DNA of 49,314 bases. Source: an uncultured Clostridiaceae bacterium (lineage in GTDB: Bacteria > Bacillota > Clostridia > TANB77 > CAG-508). Shown here in pieces: positions 19,890 to 29,268 of the stretch. Made by a program: the position numbers and the translations under genes. The first letter of the stretch is position 1. Each line of letters begins with the position of its first letter. Location: NCBI GenBank assembly GCA_946493085.1, contig CAMMAC010000011.1, forward strand, positions 1 through 49,314. Reading direction: 5' to 3'. Below the pieces are notes generated by a model, which searched no databases, was not told the origin of the DNA, and worked only from the letters and a program-made list of their open reading frames with translations.

Positions 19890-19935
19890 TTTTATTACCT
19901 GTTCCTTTCCTTAAGATTCTTTTTATTTATTTTTT

Positions 19936-20634
19936 CTATACTCCTCTTTCTATTTTCTTAAATGCTTTTGTTAGTAGACGATATTCTTGTTCTTCTAATA
20001 TTTTCTGCGCCACATATTGCAAACCCACTTTATATTGATTACTCAATTTTTTGAATTTTATTTTATGTACTCTTTGATTATTATAGATAACTGTTTGATC
20101 TCCCACCTCAAATGGTAGATAAATCACTTCCGTATTCCAAACCACTTTTGTACCTAAAGTTAAAAAATTCAAATAATCGTCTTCTTCCTTTAATGCGTTC
20201 CTAGAAAAAAGAATTTTAGTTGCATGAATTGGTTCTTTTAATCCACTAAGTGCCTCTACACCTTTTTTTAAAGAATACATATCAAAAGATGTTACAAAAT
20301 AGTTTTTATCCGCTTGCTCAATATTCCATGATTCTACCGCTTTTGCAGTGTCTACATCCAGTAAAGCATAATCGTACTCTAAAGGAGTGGTATTGGGCAT
20401 TACTAAATATTCTCTTATATTTTGGAAATTCTCAAATCCTACTGCTACGTCAATGCCTTCAAATTCCGTTATATAAGTAGTAGAAGGTTTAATGGTTGGA
20501 ACCACATATTTTGCCTTTTGTGTAATGGTTCCATCCACCAATATTACTTTTTTCCCCATCTCTACTAATATTTTTGCAATATATAAAATAAAATCAGTTT
20601 TATCATAAGCTCCAATAAATCCAATTTGTTTCAC
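19936..20634 (-). CDS. MinD/CpaE-like protein lacking a P-loop
   Basis: MKQIGFIGAYDKTDFILYIAKILVEMGKKVILVDGTITQKAKY...YDYALLDVDTA. Confidence 0.65.
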   Translation of the reverse strand: MKQIGFIGAYDKTDFILYIAKILVEMGKKVILVDGTITQKAKYVVPTIKPSTTYITEFEGIDVAVGFENFQNIREYLVMPNTTPLEYDYALLDVDTAKAVESWNIEQADKNYFVTSFDMYSLKKGVEALSGLKEPIHATKILFSRNALKEEDDYLNFLTLGTKVVWNTEVIYLPFEVGDQTVIYNNQRVHKIKFKKLSNQYKVGLQYVAQKILEEQEYRLLTKAFKKIERGV

Positions 20635-20652
20635 TTTTACTTTTCCTCCGTT

Positions 20653-21561
20653 TTAGAATGTTGCTCCTAACGACTCTAAATAACTCTGTCTTTCTTCCTG
20701 TGCTCTATTTAATTCTTCTTGTATTGCTTCATCTATATTGTCGCTACTATTTTCTTGATATCCAGATAAAGCACCATCTATTACATTTGTTCTAATAGAA
20801 GAATTGCTGTTATACATATTAATTAATGCTGCTTTTGCTTCTTGTACAATATTTGGATCTCTGTAAATAGCATCTTGTGTTACTGCATTTGGTACATATG
20901 TTGCTGTTGCTGCTCCCTGCATTCCTGGTTCCACATAAGTAGTTGCATAAAGCACGGAACCTGTCATAATATATGCTTCTACAATAGCATTACTCATTAC
21001 CAAAGTATCTGCTTCTGACATTTTAATGCGAATGGTATTAGCAGAATCCACTCCATTAATTTGTGGAATATCTACTTCTTTTTTAGATACTACTAAGTAA
21101 TCTGTACCGTTTGGCAAACGAAGTCTTACATCAATATAATCCCCTGTATTAATTTGCGATGGCAATAATATCATATTATATTCTTGAATTCTCAAGTCAT
21201 CTGTTGTTTGATTATCTGATTCTGTAACCATAGTATCTGTGATAACTGTTCCTTGAGTTAAATCTATCTTTGCAATTGTATTTTCTGTAATATTATCTAT
21301 TGTTAATGCATTAGCAGGTACTAAAGAACCTTCTACCGACTGTGTTTGTAATTTATCTAAGGTAATAGCCTCTCCTGAAGCAATATCGGTTGATAATACA
21401 TATACACTCTTCATAGAACTTTCCCTTGCTTGCTTTTCTTGTTGTAATGTATTCAATTGAAAAAATAAAAAGGCGATAATACTACCTGTAATCAAAAGAG
21501 TTACAAGCACACCTATTAATAAATAATTATTTGCTTTTCTTTGCATTGGATTCATTGCCAT
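20653..21561 (-). CDS. CpaB/RcpC-like SAF-domain pilus assembly protein
   Basis: TM then YVLSTDIASGEAITLDKLQTQSV...LVPANALTIDNITENTIAKIDLTQGTVIT; start at AAGGAGGACACGGATATGGCAATG. Confidence 0.75.
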   Translation of the reverse strand: MAMNPMQRKANNYLLIGVLVTLLITGSIIAFLFFQLNTLQQEKQARESSMKSVYVLSTDIASGEAITLDKLQTQSVEGSLVPANALTIDNITENTIAKIDLTQGTVITDTMVTESDNQTTDDLRIQEYNMILLPSQINTGDYIDVRLRLPNGTDYLVVSKKEVDIPQINGVDSANTIRIKMSEADTLVMSNAIVEAYIMTGSVLYATTYVEPGMQGAATATYVPNAVTQDAIYRDPNIVQEAKAALINMYNSNSSIRTNVIDGALSGYQENSSDNIDEAIQEELNRAQEERQSYLESLGATF

Positions 21562-21606
21562 ATCCGTGTCCTCCTTATATTTTGACAAAATATTGTTACT
21601 TATTTT

Positions 21607-21635
21607 ATTGTACAACAAATTTCTACTAAAAACAA
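21607..21635 (-). promoter_or_regulatory. Candidate promoter of Tad-like operon
   Basis: Minus strand TTGTTT - 17 nt - TACAAT, upstream of the cpaB-like gene. Confidence 0.55.
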
Positions 21636-21653
21636 TAACAGCATAAAACTGTC

Positions 21654-21708
21654 ATAAAAAAATAACATAGTTGTAATATTTTTGTAATATTTAGCTATGT
21701 TATTTTTT
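21654..21708 (-). terminator. Intrinsic terminator overlapping the stop codon of the short pilin-like ORF
   Basis: Minus strand AATAACATAG...CTATGTTATTTTTTT. Confidence 0.7.
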
Positions 21709-21960
21709 CTTTATTTACATATGCAGTTTTTCCTTCTTCTATATCTTCCGCTGTTGCTGTGGCATCCTTGGTTCTTGCTGGGAGTATTTCACTAATATTC
21801 TCTGCCATTGTGATAATTCCACTATCTCCTACTAATGCATTTATACTTATTCCTGCAAAAATAATTAATACAACAACGGCTACTGCAAGAGCGACTATCG
21901 TAATGTCCTTTTCTTTGCTTGTTTGTACATACCTTGCTTTTTGCTTACAAGAAGGATTAT
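21695..21960 (-). pseudogene. Short pilin-like ORF without a usable start codon (approximate left-hand boundary)
   Basis: Minus-strand frame reads ...SKEKDITIVALAVAVVVLIIFAGISINALVGDSGIITMAENISEILPARTKDATATAEDIEEGKTAYVNKEKIT*; no in-frame ATG/GTG/TTG between the upstream stop and the hydrophobic segment. Confidence 0.55.
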
Positions 21961-22036
21961 ATCTTTGCTTTATTTTTCTTTGCTCTTTTATTTTACTTTT
22001 TTAGTAGTTACTTGTTTTCACAATTATTCTTTAGCT

Positions 22037-23665
22037 TTACTGCCAACGTAAAATAGGATAACCATCATTTATATTTCCTGTATCGGCTTTAAACGTACTT
22101 CCTAAAATAGTTGCCAATTGCTTTAACTCATCACTTGTTTTTAGGTCTGCTTTTACATTTTCACTTGTAACATTTCCCCCTATTGCTGGCATATTATTCT
22201 GATTTAAAGCATAATTATTACTTGCTTCTACAGGTATTTCTTTATTAGCAATTTCTCCTATACTAGCTCCTACATAAGAAGGTCCACTTACTTCTCCTAT
22301 ACTATACGTATTAATAATTCTAGTATACCCCAATGTTGCCTCGCTATAATAATGAATGTATCCAGAAATGCCCCCAGCTGTTCTATTTTCTACTTCTACA
22401 TTTCCTGTATTGTAACAATCTTTTATTTCTCCTTGTAATAATCCTCCTGTTATGCCTCCAGCTAAACGATATCCATGTATATTTCCTGTATTATAACATG
22501 ATTCAATGTGTCCATGACAAGCACCTGCTATACCTCCAATAGTAGTTTCTCCACCAGCATTTTTTCCACTAGAACTAACATTCCCTTTATTACTACAATT
22601 TTTAACAGTAGACTGTCTATTAATAATTCCTACTACTCCTCCTATATAGTAACTATTTAAATTCTGTATATTTATTTCATTATGGCAATTGATAATTTCT
22701 GTATTACCTAACAAACTACTAACTATTCCTCCAACCCAATCTCCAGAATTTACAATATTTCCTGTTACTGTTACATTTTCTATAGTAGCATCTTGTACAG
22801 AACCAAATAGACCCTGAAAAGCATCTGTTGTATCTATATAGATATTTCTAATTACATGCTTGTTTCCATTAAAAGTTCCTTTAAATACAATACTCTCATC
22901 TCTTCCTATTGGTATCCATTGATTATCTGCATTTCCTTGCAAATCTATATCATTTTTTAATATTATAGTTCTTCCTTCGTAGGTTGCTCCTGTATTTACC
23001 CTATCTCTAAAATTTTCTAGTTCTTCTTTTGTACTAATTTGCATATCTTCTGAAATTCCTGTTATCTCAATTTTTCCCATTTTATATTCTTCATTGCTAT
23101 CTAATACATATACACTATAGTTTCCATTCGTTGTTACTTCTTGTGTTACTGTATATTTATTTTCTGTTTTTTCTGGAATATCTATTTGTTCTCCATTAAC
23201 TTGTATCTTTTTAAGATTGTTACTTCCCTGTATTTCTATAGTTAATGTTGCTTTTGTATAATCACTTGCTATATTACTATTTAATGCAATTTTGATGGTT
23301 TGACTCTCAGTCCCTTTTCCTAAGCTTTGTACTATACTTAAATTTCCTCTATCGATTACAAACTGGTATCCATCTACTATAACTATATCCTCTTGGATTA
23401 CCATACCTTGGCTTGTTAAATAATCTGTAACAAATTGTTCTGCATTATAGTTAGCATTCATGTATTTTTCTGTTTGTAACTCCATTAATGCTATATCTAA
23501 TTTTTCTCTTGCTTGTGCTTCTTCTGTTTTCTTTTTTGCATTCTGTGCTTGTGTAATAATTCCATTGTCTCCTACTATCATACTCATACTTACTCCTGCC
23601 AAAATAATAAGTACAATAATGGTCACTACTAAAGATATCATAGTTATTCCTGTATTCTTCTCCAT
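22037..23665 (-). CDS. Pilin-like-leader surface protein with GLUG-type repeats
   Basis: MEKNTGITMISLVVTIIVLIILAGVSMSMIVGDNGIITQAQNAKKKTEEAQ; repeats such as GGIAGACHGHIESCYNTGNI, GGITGGLLQGEIKDCYNTGNV. Confidence 0.8.
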   Translation of the reverse strand: MEKNTGITMISLVVTIIVLIILAGVSMSMIVGDNGIITQAQNAKKKTEEAQAREKLDIALMELQTEKYMNANYNAEQFVTDYLTSQGMVIQEDIVIVDGYQFVIDRGNLSIVQSLGKGTESQTIKIALNSNIASDYTKATLTIEIQGSNNLKKIQVNGEQIDIPEKTENKYTVTQEVTTNGNYSVYVLDSNEEYKMGKIEITGISEDMQISTKEELENFRDRVNTGATYEGRTIILKNDIDLQGNADNQWIPIGRDESIVFKGTFNGNKHVIRNIYIDTTDAFQGLFGSVQDATIENVTVTGNIVNSGDWVGGIVSSLLGNTEIINCHNEINIQNLNSYYIGGVVGIINRQSTVKNCSNKGNVSSSGKNAGGETTIGGIAGACHGHIESCYNTGNIHGYRLAGGITGGLLQGEIKDCYNTGNVEVENRTAGGISGYIHYYSEATLGYTRIINTYSIGEVSGPSYVGASIGEIANKEIPVEASNNYALNQNNMPAIGGNVTSENVKADLKTSDELKQLATILGSTFKADTGNINDGYPILRWQ

Positions 23666-23801
23666 TTTCTTTTTTTCTCCTTTTCATATTTTTTTTATTA
23701 TCTCTCTTTACTTTTTTTATTTCTTATCTTTTTATGTTATTCGATTATTATTTTTATTGAAAATAGCTCTTTCATGAAAATTTTGGGAGATAAATAACTA
23801 A

Positions 23802-23832
23802 AAAAAAATGCACCTGTATTTCTACAGATGTC
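23802..23832 (-). terminator. Intrinsic terminator downstream of sortase gene
   Basis: Minus strand ACATCTGTA-GAAA-TACAGGTGCATTTTTTTTT. Confidence 0.75.
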
Positions 23833-23859
23833 CAAAATATTTTTATACTACTCTTTCTT

Positions 23860-24642
23860 TTATATTTGTTTTGCCACTACAACCATTCTTCCATTTTCTT
23901 GAGAATATTCGCAGGTAATCATCGTTAATAAAGGTTCTGGATATTGAGCTGTTATTCCTGTATCATACAATTTTATAGCATTTATATTATCTATGTACTC
24001 TTGATAAATTTCTTGTGTATTTAAACTAGTATAATTATAATAACGAAATACATTTTTTTCATTTTGATAGAATACACGAGATAGAAAAACAGCTATGATT
24101 TCATACTTTCTTACTTCATTTTCCATGACGAGGGTTACATTTTTATGTTCTTCCCAATAACTTTTTTCCTTATAATTTAATAAATTCTGGAACATTTCCC
24201 CGTCTTTCATGTTATGTCCATATAAGATAAGATTTGCATTTTGGTCCTCTATATTTACTGTGTTCTTTAAATAAATCGAACCATAGGAACTCTTTTCTTT
24301 TTTATAATTATGTGTTAGATAATATTCATTATCCTCTGATTGCAAAATAGGATAATGAATTTGTGTTCCTTCTATTTTTATCCATGCCTTGATATCTGGA
24401 TTTTGTTCTTGTAGAGCTTTTAGTTTATTTATTTTTTCTTCTTCCTGAGTATTAGTTCCCTCTACGGAAGAAGAATCCATAAATTCTTGCACTTCTCCTA
24501 TTGCTTCTATTGCTTTTTGCTTTTGATACTCTGACCAAATGAAATACCCTACTGCCATTAAAATAAGAATCACTAAAACAATTATGATACCTATCTTCCA
24601 TTTTTGGTTCGTTGCTTTTGCATGTCTATTTTTCTTCTTCAT
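23860..24642 (-). CDS. srtB: Class B-type sortase
   Basis: N-terminal TM, WIKIEGTQIHYPILQS, LILYGHNMKDGEMF, LLTMITCEYSQENGRMVVVAK (His, TC, Arg). Confidence 0.9.
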   Translation of the reverse strand: MKKKNRHAKATNQKWKIGIIIVLVILILMAVGYFIWSEYQKQKAIEAIGEVQEFMDSSSVEGTNTQEEEKINKLKALQEQNPDIKAWIKIEGTQIHYPILQSEDNEYYLTHNYKKEKSSYGSIYLKNTVNIEDQNANLILYGHNMKDGEMFQNLLNYKEKSYWEEHKNVTLVMENEVRKYEIIAVFLSRVFYQNEKNVFRYYNYTSLNTQEIYQEYIDNINAIKLYDTGITAQYPEPLLTMITCEYSQENGRMVVVAKQI

Positions 24643-24743
24643 GAGAAACTCCTTAACATCTTCTTTCTCTATAAATTAGACATGAAGATAATACCTATCT
24701 TCATGTCTTTCTTCCTTTTTATTGCGATTTATCCTACTCTTTT

Positions 24744-26435
24744 CTAAACATTTTTTCTTTTAGAAAAAGCTACTATTCCTATACTAGAAAATACAATGAC
24801 TACATAAGATACTATTGCTACTACACTATTTGTTTCTCCTGTTTTTGGCTCATCATCTAACTCACCTTTTCCTTCATTAACATTTGTATTCTCTCCACTA
24901 TTATTTTGTGTATTATTAGTAGTATTGTTTTCTGTTGTATTTTCTGTTTCATTGTCACTTGGTGTATTTTCCGTTTCAGTACCATTTGCTACTATAGATG
25001 CTGGCAATTCTGCTACAGATGCTACCCATCTTGAGCAATGATCTATTGTAAAGCGAATTCCTGAATCATACTCCATTTTTTCTATACTTGTTGCATACTC
25101 ACATTTCTTTGTTTCTTCATTATAATAGTATAAATGTGTTGCATCTAAAATAGGAGAATACAAACCAAGTGTATTGGTATCTACTATTTCTATAGTTGCT
25201 TTTGCTGGTAATGAACCACTATGTTTAAAATCTAAAAATAATACATCTTCTTGTCCTTCTAATTCATCAATAAAGCAATCTACTTTTTCAATTCCTATAT
25301 CTATATCTTTACTTGTATCTGTAATGTCTTCTGGCTTAATTTCCCAAGAATAATAATATCCGTTTTCTGCCATATATTCAATATTTAAGCTTTTATTCAT
25401 TTCTTTTGCTGCTTTTAAAAGCTCACTAGATAAAATGGTATCTTCTTTCGTTGTATAGCTAATATAAGGTGTATCTGGTATATATTTTGCATAAGTAATA
25501 AGATCCTCTATTTCTTGTTCTGAAATAGTTTCCTCAAAGAAAATTTTTGGTAAAACACTACATGGTACTGTAACAGATAAACCTTGTACAGTAAAGGTAA
25601 CGTTTGTAATTCCTACATTACGAATCGTAATTTCTCCTTTTTCATTAATATCTAAAATAGATTCATCTTCTACTGAAAAAGTAGTCTTTGCTAATAAATC
25701 TTCTTCTATATTTACATTAGAAATAACTAGTCTATTTTTATTTTCTTTTGTCATTGTCCATGTATTAATTTTACCTTGGTCAAAAACACAACCATCTGAA
25801 TAGGTATCCTCACCTATTGACTCAATTCTTAAATCATTTAGTGAAAATTTTGGTTTTATTTGAATGGTATATTCCGTTGTTTCTGATGCATTTCCCTCTG
25901 CATCGTAATAAGTAATTCCTATTGTTTCTTTCGCTCCCATAAGGCGATGTACACTTGTTTGTTCTCCCCCTGAAAGAACTGAAGAAATAATGGAAATGGT
26001 TCTTTGAATATACTTTGCTTCTTGCGTTAATCCTTGCCCCATAGATATTTCATTGAAGTTTGCATCTGCAAAAGTAGCATTAAACTCATTAGACTTTAAA
26101 CCATCCTCATCAATTACCCAAAATTTTGCAGAAGTATATTTGCTTGCTGCATCTTCTGGCACAGGAATGTAACAAAGAAGTCCTCCTGGTTGCCCTTTGG
26201 AACCTTCATTTAATAAGTCTTGAAATGTTTGGCTTAATTCACTTTCTGGTTGGTAATATTCCCCTTCCTTTAATTGAATTGTGGTTGTATTTCCCACATC
26301 TGTTCTTTCAACATCCATAACACTTTCTATTGGCAATACCACTCCATTTGTTGCTGCTTGAGACACTGTTGAATAAAAGAATAGAATTCCAATAAGAAAC
26401 GCTAAAAATCCTAAAATTTTAACCGTCTTCTTCAT
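24744..26435 (-). CDS. Sortase-anchored surface protein (EPKTG motif)
   Basis: Signal peptide; Asn/Thr-rich spacer NETENTTENNTTNNTQNNSGENTN; C-terminal EPKTGETNSVVAIVSYVVIVFSSIGIVAFSKRKNV. Confidence 0.88.
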   Translation of the reverse strand: MKKTVKILGFLAFLIGILFFYSTVSQAATNGVVLPIESVMDVERTDVGNTTTIQLKEGEYYQPESELSQTFQDLLNEGSKGQPGGLLCYIPVPEDAASKYTSAKFWVIDEDGLKSNEFNATFADANFNEISMGQGLTQEAKYIQRTISIISSVLSGGEQTSVHRLMGAKETIGITYYDAEGNASETTEYTIQIKPKFSLNDLRIESIGEDTYSDGCVFDQGKINTWTMTKENKNRLVISNVNIEEDLLAKTTFSVEDESILDINEKGEITIRNVGITNVTFTVQGLSVTVPCSVLPKIFFEETISEQEIEDLITYAKYIPDTPYISYTTKEDTILSSELLKAAKEMNKSLNIEYMAENGYYYSWEIKPEDITDTSKDIDIGIEKVDCFIDELEGQEDVLFLDFKHSGSLPAKATIEIVDTNTLGLYSPILDATHLYYYNEETKKCEYATSIEKMEYDSGIRFTIDHCSRWVASVAELPASIVANGTETENTPSDNETENTTENNTTNNTQNNSGENTNVNEGKGELDDEPKTGETNSVVAIVSYVVIVFSSIGIVAFSKRKNV

Positions 26436-26505
26436 ATTTTCCCCCTTTTTTTATTTTTATGTTCTTATTAAATCACTATTCTTTTTTTGTGTCAAGTACA
26501 ATTTT

Positions 26506-27081
26506 TTAAAATTCCGCTTCTTTCAAAGCATACTCATTTTCTATAATTGTTTGAATAATTTGTACACTCTTTTCTAAATTGTTGTTTTTAATCACATAAT
26601 CATACATATCTATACGAGACTCTTCATAATCAAAACGATTTAAACGAAGTTGTATTTCTTTAATACTTGGCTTATCAATACGTCTTTGCAAACGTTTCAT
26701 TAAAATATCCTTTGGCACCCTCAAGAAAATAGTAACCACTTTAGTATCTTGTTTTAGTAGTTGAATTAAATTCTCTACTCCATTGACATCAATATCTTTT
26801 ACGATAATTTTTCCACTTTGTATTTTTTCATTCATCAATTTTCTAGATGTACCATAATAATGTTCATGATGTACATTGTATTCATATAATTCCTGCTTTT
26901 CTATCATTGCTTCAAATTCTTCAGTAGATACAAAATGGTAAGTTTGTCCTGGTACGTCTCCTGGTCTTGGCGGTCTATCTGTAAAAGAAGGAAGGGATAC
27001 CACATTTTCCATTCTTTTAATTAATTCTTTTTTTATGGTATCTTTTCCTGCTCCGGATACCCCTGAAAGTAATACTAACAT
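26506..27081 (-). CDS. gmk: Guanylate kinase
   Basis: LLSGVSGAGKDTIKKELIKR, SFTDRPPRPGDVPGQTYHFVS. Confidence 0.95.
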   Translation of the reverse strand: MLVLLSGVSGAGKDTIKKELIKRMENVVSLPSFTDRPPRPGDVPGQTYHFVSTEEFEAMIEKQELYEYNVHHEHYYGTSRKLMNEKIQSGKIIVKDIDVNGVENLIQLLKQDTKVVTIFLRVPKDILMKRLQRRIDKPSIKEIQLRLNRFDYEESRIDMYDYVIKNNNLEKSVQIIQTIIENEYALKEAEF

Positions 27082-27272
27082 AAAATTTTCACCTTACCCT
27101 CTGCAATTTCGTTTGCAGCAATGGTAACTGGTGCTTGTTCATTTACATCTGTTAGTATTTCACTTCCTGCTGCTATTTGTCTTGCACGTCTTGCCGTTGC
27201 AATAACTAATCTAAATTTACTATCTGTTTTTGTCATAAGTTCCGCTGTTGTCGGTTTTACTATCATTTTCAT
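27075..27272 (-). CDS. rpoZ: RNA polymerase omega subunit
   Basis: FRLVIATARRARQIAAGSE...NEIAEGKVKIL; position next to gmk. Confidence 0.88.
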   Translation of the reverse strand: MKMIVKPTTAELMTKTDSKFRLVIATARRARQIAAGSEILTDVNEQAPVTIAANEIAEGKVKILC

Positions 27273-27284
27273 TCCTTCTTTCTT

Positions 27285-27554
27285 TTAAATTTTTTCATCT
27301 AGCGCTAAACTTTCTTTTCCTTCTTTTGCAAATCTGGCAGCTACTGTTTCTGGTTGCACTGCCGAAAATATTACATGCCCTGAATCCATAATTAGAACGG
27401 CTCTCGTCTTTCTTCCATATGTAGCATCTATTGCTGTTCCATTTTCTCTTGCATCTTGCATAATTCTTTTTATAGGTGCTGACTCTGGACTAACAATAGC
27501 CACAATTCTATTTCCTGATACAATATTACCAAACCCAATATTGACTAATTGCAT
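27285..27554 (-). CDS. remA: RemA/DUF370 regulatory protein
   Basis: [62 protein letters not shown]. Confidence 0.95.
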   Translation of the reverse strand: MQLVNIGFGNIVSGNRIVAIVSPESAPIKRIMQDARENGTAIDATYGRKTRAVLIMDSGHVIFSAVQPETVAARFAKEGKESLALDEKI

Positions 27555-27629
27555 AGAATCTACCTCCTTTTCTTAGGAAAATATTCTTTTCCTAACTTCA
27601 GATATGAATCTTTGCCATTTGGTATGTTT

Positions 27630-28505
27630 CTATTCTATGTTTTGTATTTGTTCTCTTATATCTTCTAACATGGTCTTTAGGTCTATTACTAAGTTTGTAA
27701 TATCCAAATTAGCTGATTTGGAACCAATTGTGTTTACTTCTCTATTCATTTCCTGTATTAAAAAATCCATTTTTTTACCAACTGGCTTTTTCTCTTCTAA
27801 TAAATTCTTCATTTGCATGACATGGCTCTTTAGTCTTGTTACTTCTTCTTCGATAGATGTTCTATCTGCAAAAATAACTGCCTCTTGTGCAATTCTCGAT
27901 TCTTCTATTTTGTCTGATTGCAACATATCTTTTACTCTCTGTCTTAATTTTACTACATATTCTTCTACAAGTCCAGCAGAATATTCAGAAAATTTTAGAA
28001 TTTCTTTCTCTACCTGCTCTACTCTATCTAGCAAATCCTCTTTTATTTTATTACCTTCCACTTCTCTCATTTCTACAAAATGCTGTATTGCTTCTTGCAA
28101 ACATGCCATCACTTCTTGTTCAATCACATCTTCTTTTGTTTCTATTGTTTGCACGCTTAAAACCTCTGGCAATTTGATAACTTCTGTAACAGGAATAGAC
28201 AATGCCAATTGATTTTCTTCTGCTAATGTATAAAAAGCATCCATGTATTTTTTTACCATTTCATGGTTAACAATAATGTCTTTTCCTTCTCCACTGTTAT
28301 TTTCAAAACTAACAAATACATCTACTTTTCCTCTAGAAATACTTGCTCCTATTTGCTTTTTCATTTTATCTTCTAAATAGGTTAGGGTTTTAGGTAATTT
28401 TATGGTAATATCACTATATTTATGATTCACGGATTTCATTTCTATTTGATAATTTCTATTTTCTTTTTCTAAGCTTGCTCTCCCATAGCCTGTCATACTT
28501 CTCAT
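27630..28505 (-). CDS. yicC: YicC family endoribonuclease
   Basis: MRSMTGYGRASLE...KRMDFLIQEMNREVNTIGSKS-type C-terminus. Confidence 0.93.
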   Translation of the reverse strand: MRSMTGYGRASLEKENRNYQIEMKSVNHKYSDITIKLPKTLTYLEDKMKKQIGASISRGKVDVFVSFENNSGEGKDIIVNHEMVKKYMDAFYTLAEENQLALSIPVTEVIKLPEVLSVQTIETKEDVIEQEVMACLQEAIQHFVEMREVEGNKIKEDLLDRVEQVEKEILKFSEYSAGLVEEYVVKLRQRVKDMLQSDKIEESRIAQEAVIFADRTSIEEEVTRLKSHVMQMKNLLEEKKPVGKKMDFLIQEMNREVNTIGSKSANLDITNLVIDLKTMLEDIREQIQNIE

Positions 28506-28525
28506 TTTGTTTTACCTCTTTTCTA

Positions 28526-29242
28526 TTATTCCTCTATATGCGTAATTTTTCTAATATCACTTGCTCTTTTTAAAGCTACTTTTTTCATTTCTAAATGTAC
28601 AATAATACTTTTCATGACAAAGTATACAGCATATAATACAGCTACAGCATTTAAAATATCTGTTAATATAGCTGGATAGGTTTGTTGGATATATAAGGCT
28701 ATTAGTGTGATAATAGAAAGCACCATTAGTTCTATTCCATGAATGGCAATTCTTCCACTATCTTTATGGTAAGCTTTCTCATAAGTGCCTATGGTAATAG
28801 CAATAGAAACTAAGCTAAATACTTTTAAATCTACTAGATATACTTCTGGTCTAATATGCATTGCTCCTAAATTTAAAAAGATAAAATAGAAAAGAAATGC
28901 TATACCAAAACAAAGATTTTCTAGAATATTTTTATCAATTTTTTCTTTTCGCACTTTAGAAATTGTTTTTTGTTTTTTTCTCTCTTTTTCTATTGCCTCT
29001 AGCTGCTTTTCTTCCAATGCTTTTTGGTCAATTAAACTAGTTTCTTCTGCTTCTTGAATGATAATTTCTTCTGTTTCTTCTATTGTGTCTGTTTTTGCAT
29101 TTTCTTCTATTTCAGTTGCTTGCTTTTTGGCTTCTTCTATTGTATTTGTTTGTTTATTTCTTCCTTCTGATTTTTTTTCTTTTTGCTCTTTCTCTACTAT
29201 TTTTTTCTCTTCTTCTCTTTTGCTTTCTTGTTTCTTTTTCAC
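28526..29242 (-). CDS. Hypothetical multi-TM protein with long charged N-terminus
   Basis: Lys/Glu-rich first ~110 aa then hydrophobic helices. Confidence 0.65.
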   Translation of the reverse strand: MKKKQESKREEEKKIVEKEQKEKKSEGRNKQTNTIEEAKKQATEIEENAKTDTIEETEEIIIQEAEETSLIDQKALEEKQLEAIEKERKKQKTISKVRKEKIDKNILENLCFGIAFLFYFIFLNLGAMHIRPEVYLVDLKVFSLVSIAITIGTYEKAYHKDSGRIAIHGIELMVLSIITLIALYIQQTYPAILTDILNAVAVLYAVYFVMKSIIVHLEMKKVALKRASDIRKITHIEE

Positions 29243-29268
29243 TAAATTAATTTCCTTTCTTTTAAAAT

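Noticed and set aside
21759-22004. 81-aa + strand ORF
   Set aside because: Antisense of the minus-strand pilin-leader sequence; the same artefact appears at 23460 and 48873, antisense to homologous leaders.
27604-28212. 202-aa + strand ORF antisense to yicC
   Set aside because: Antisense of a confidently identified YicC gene; Ser/Cys-rich composition.
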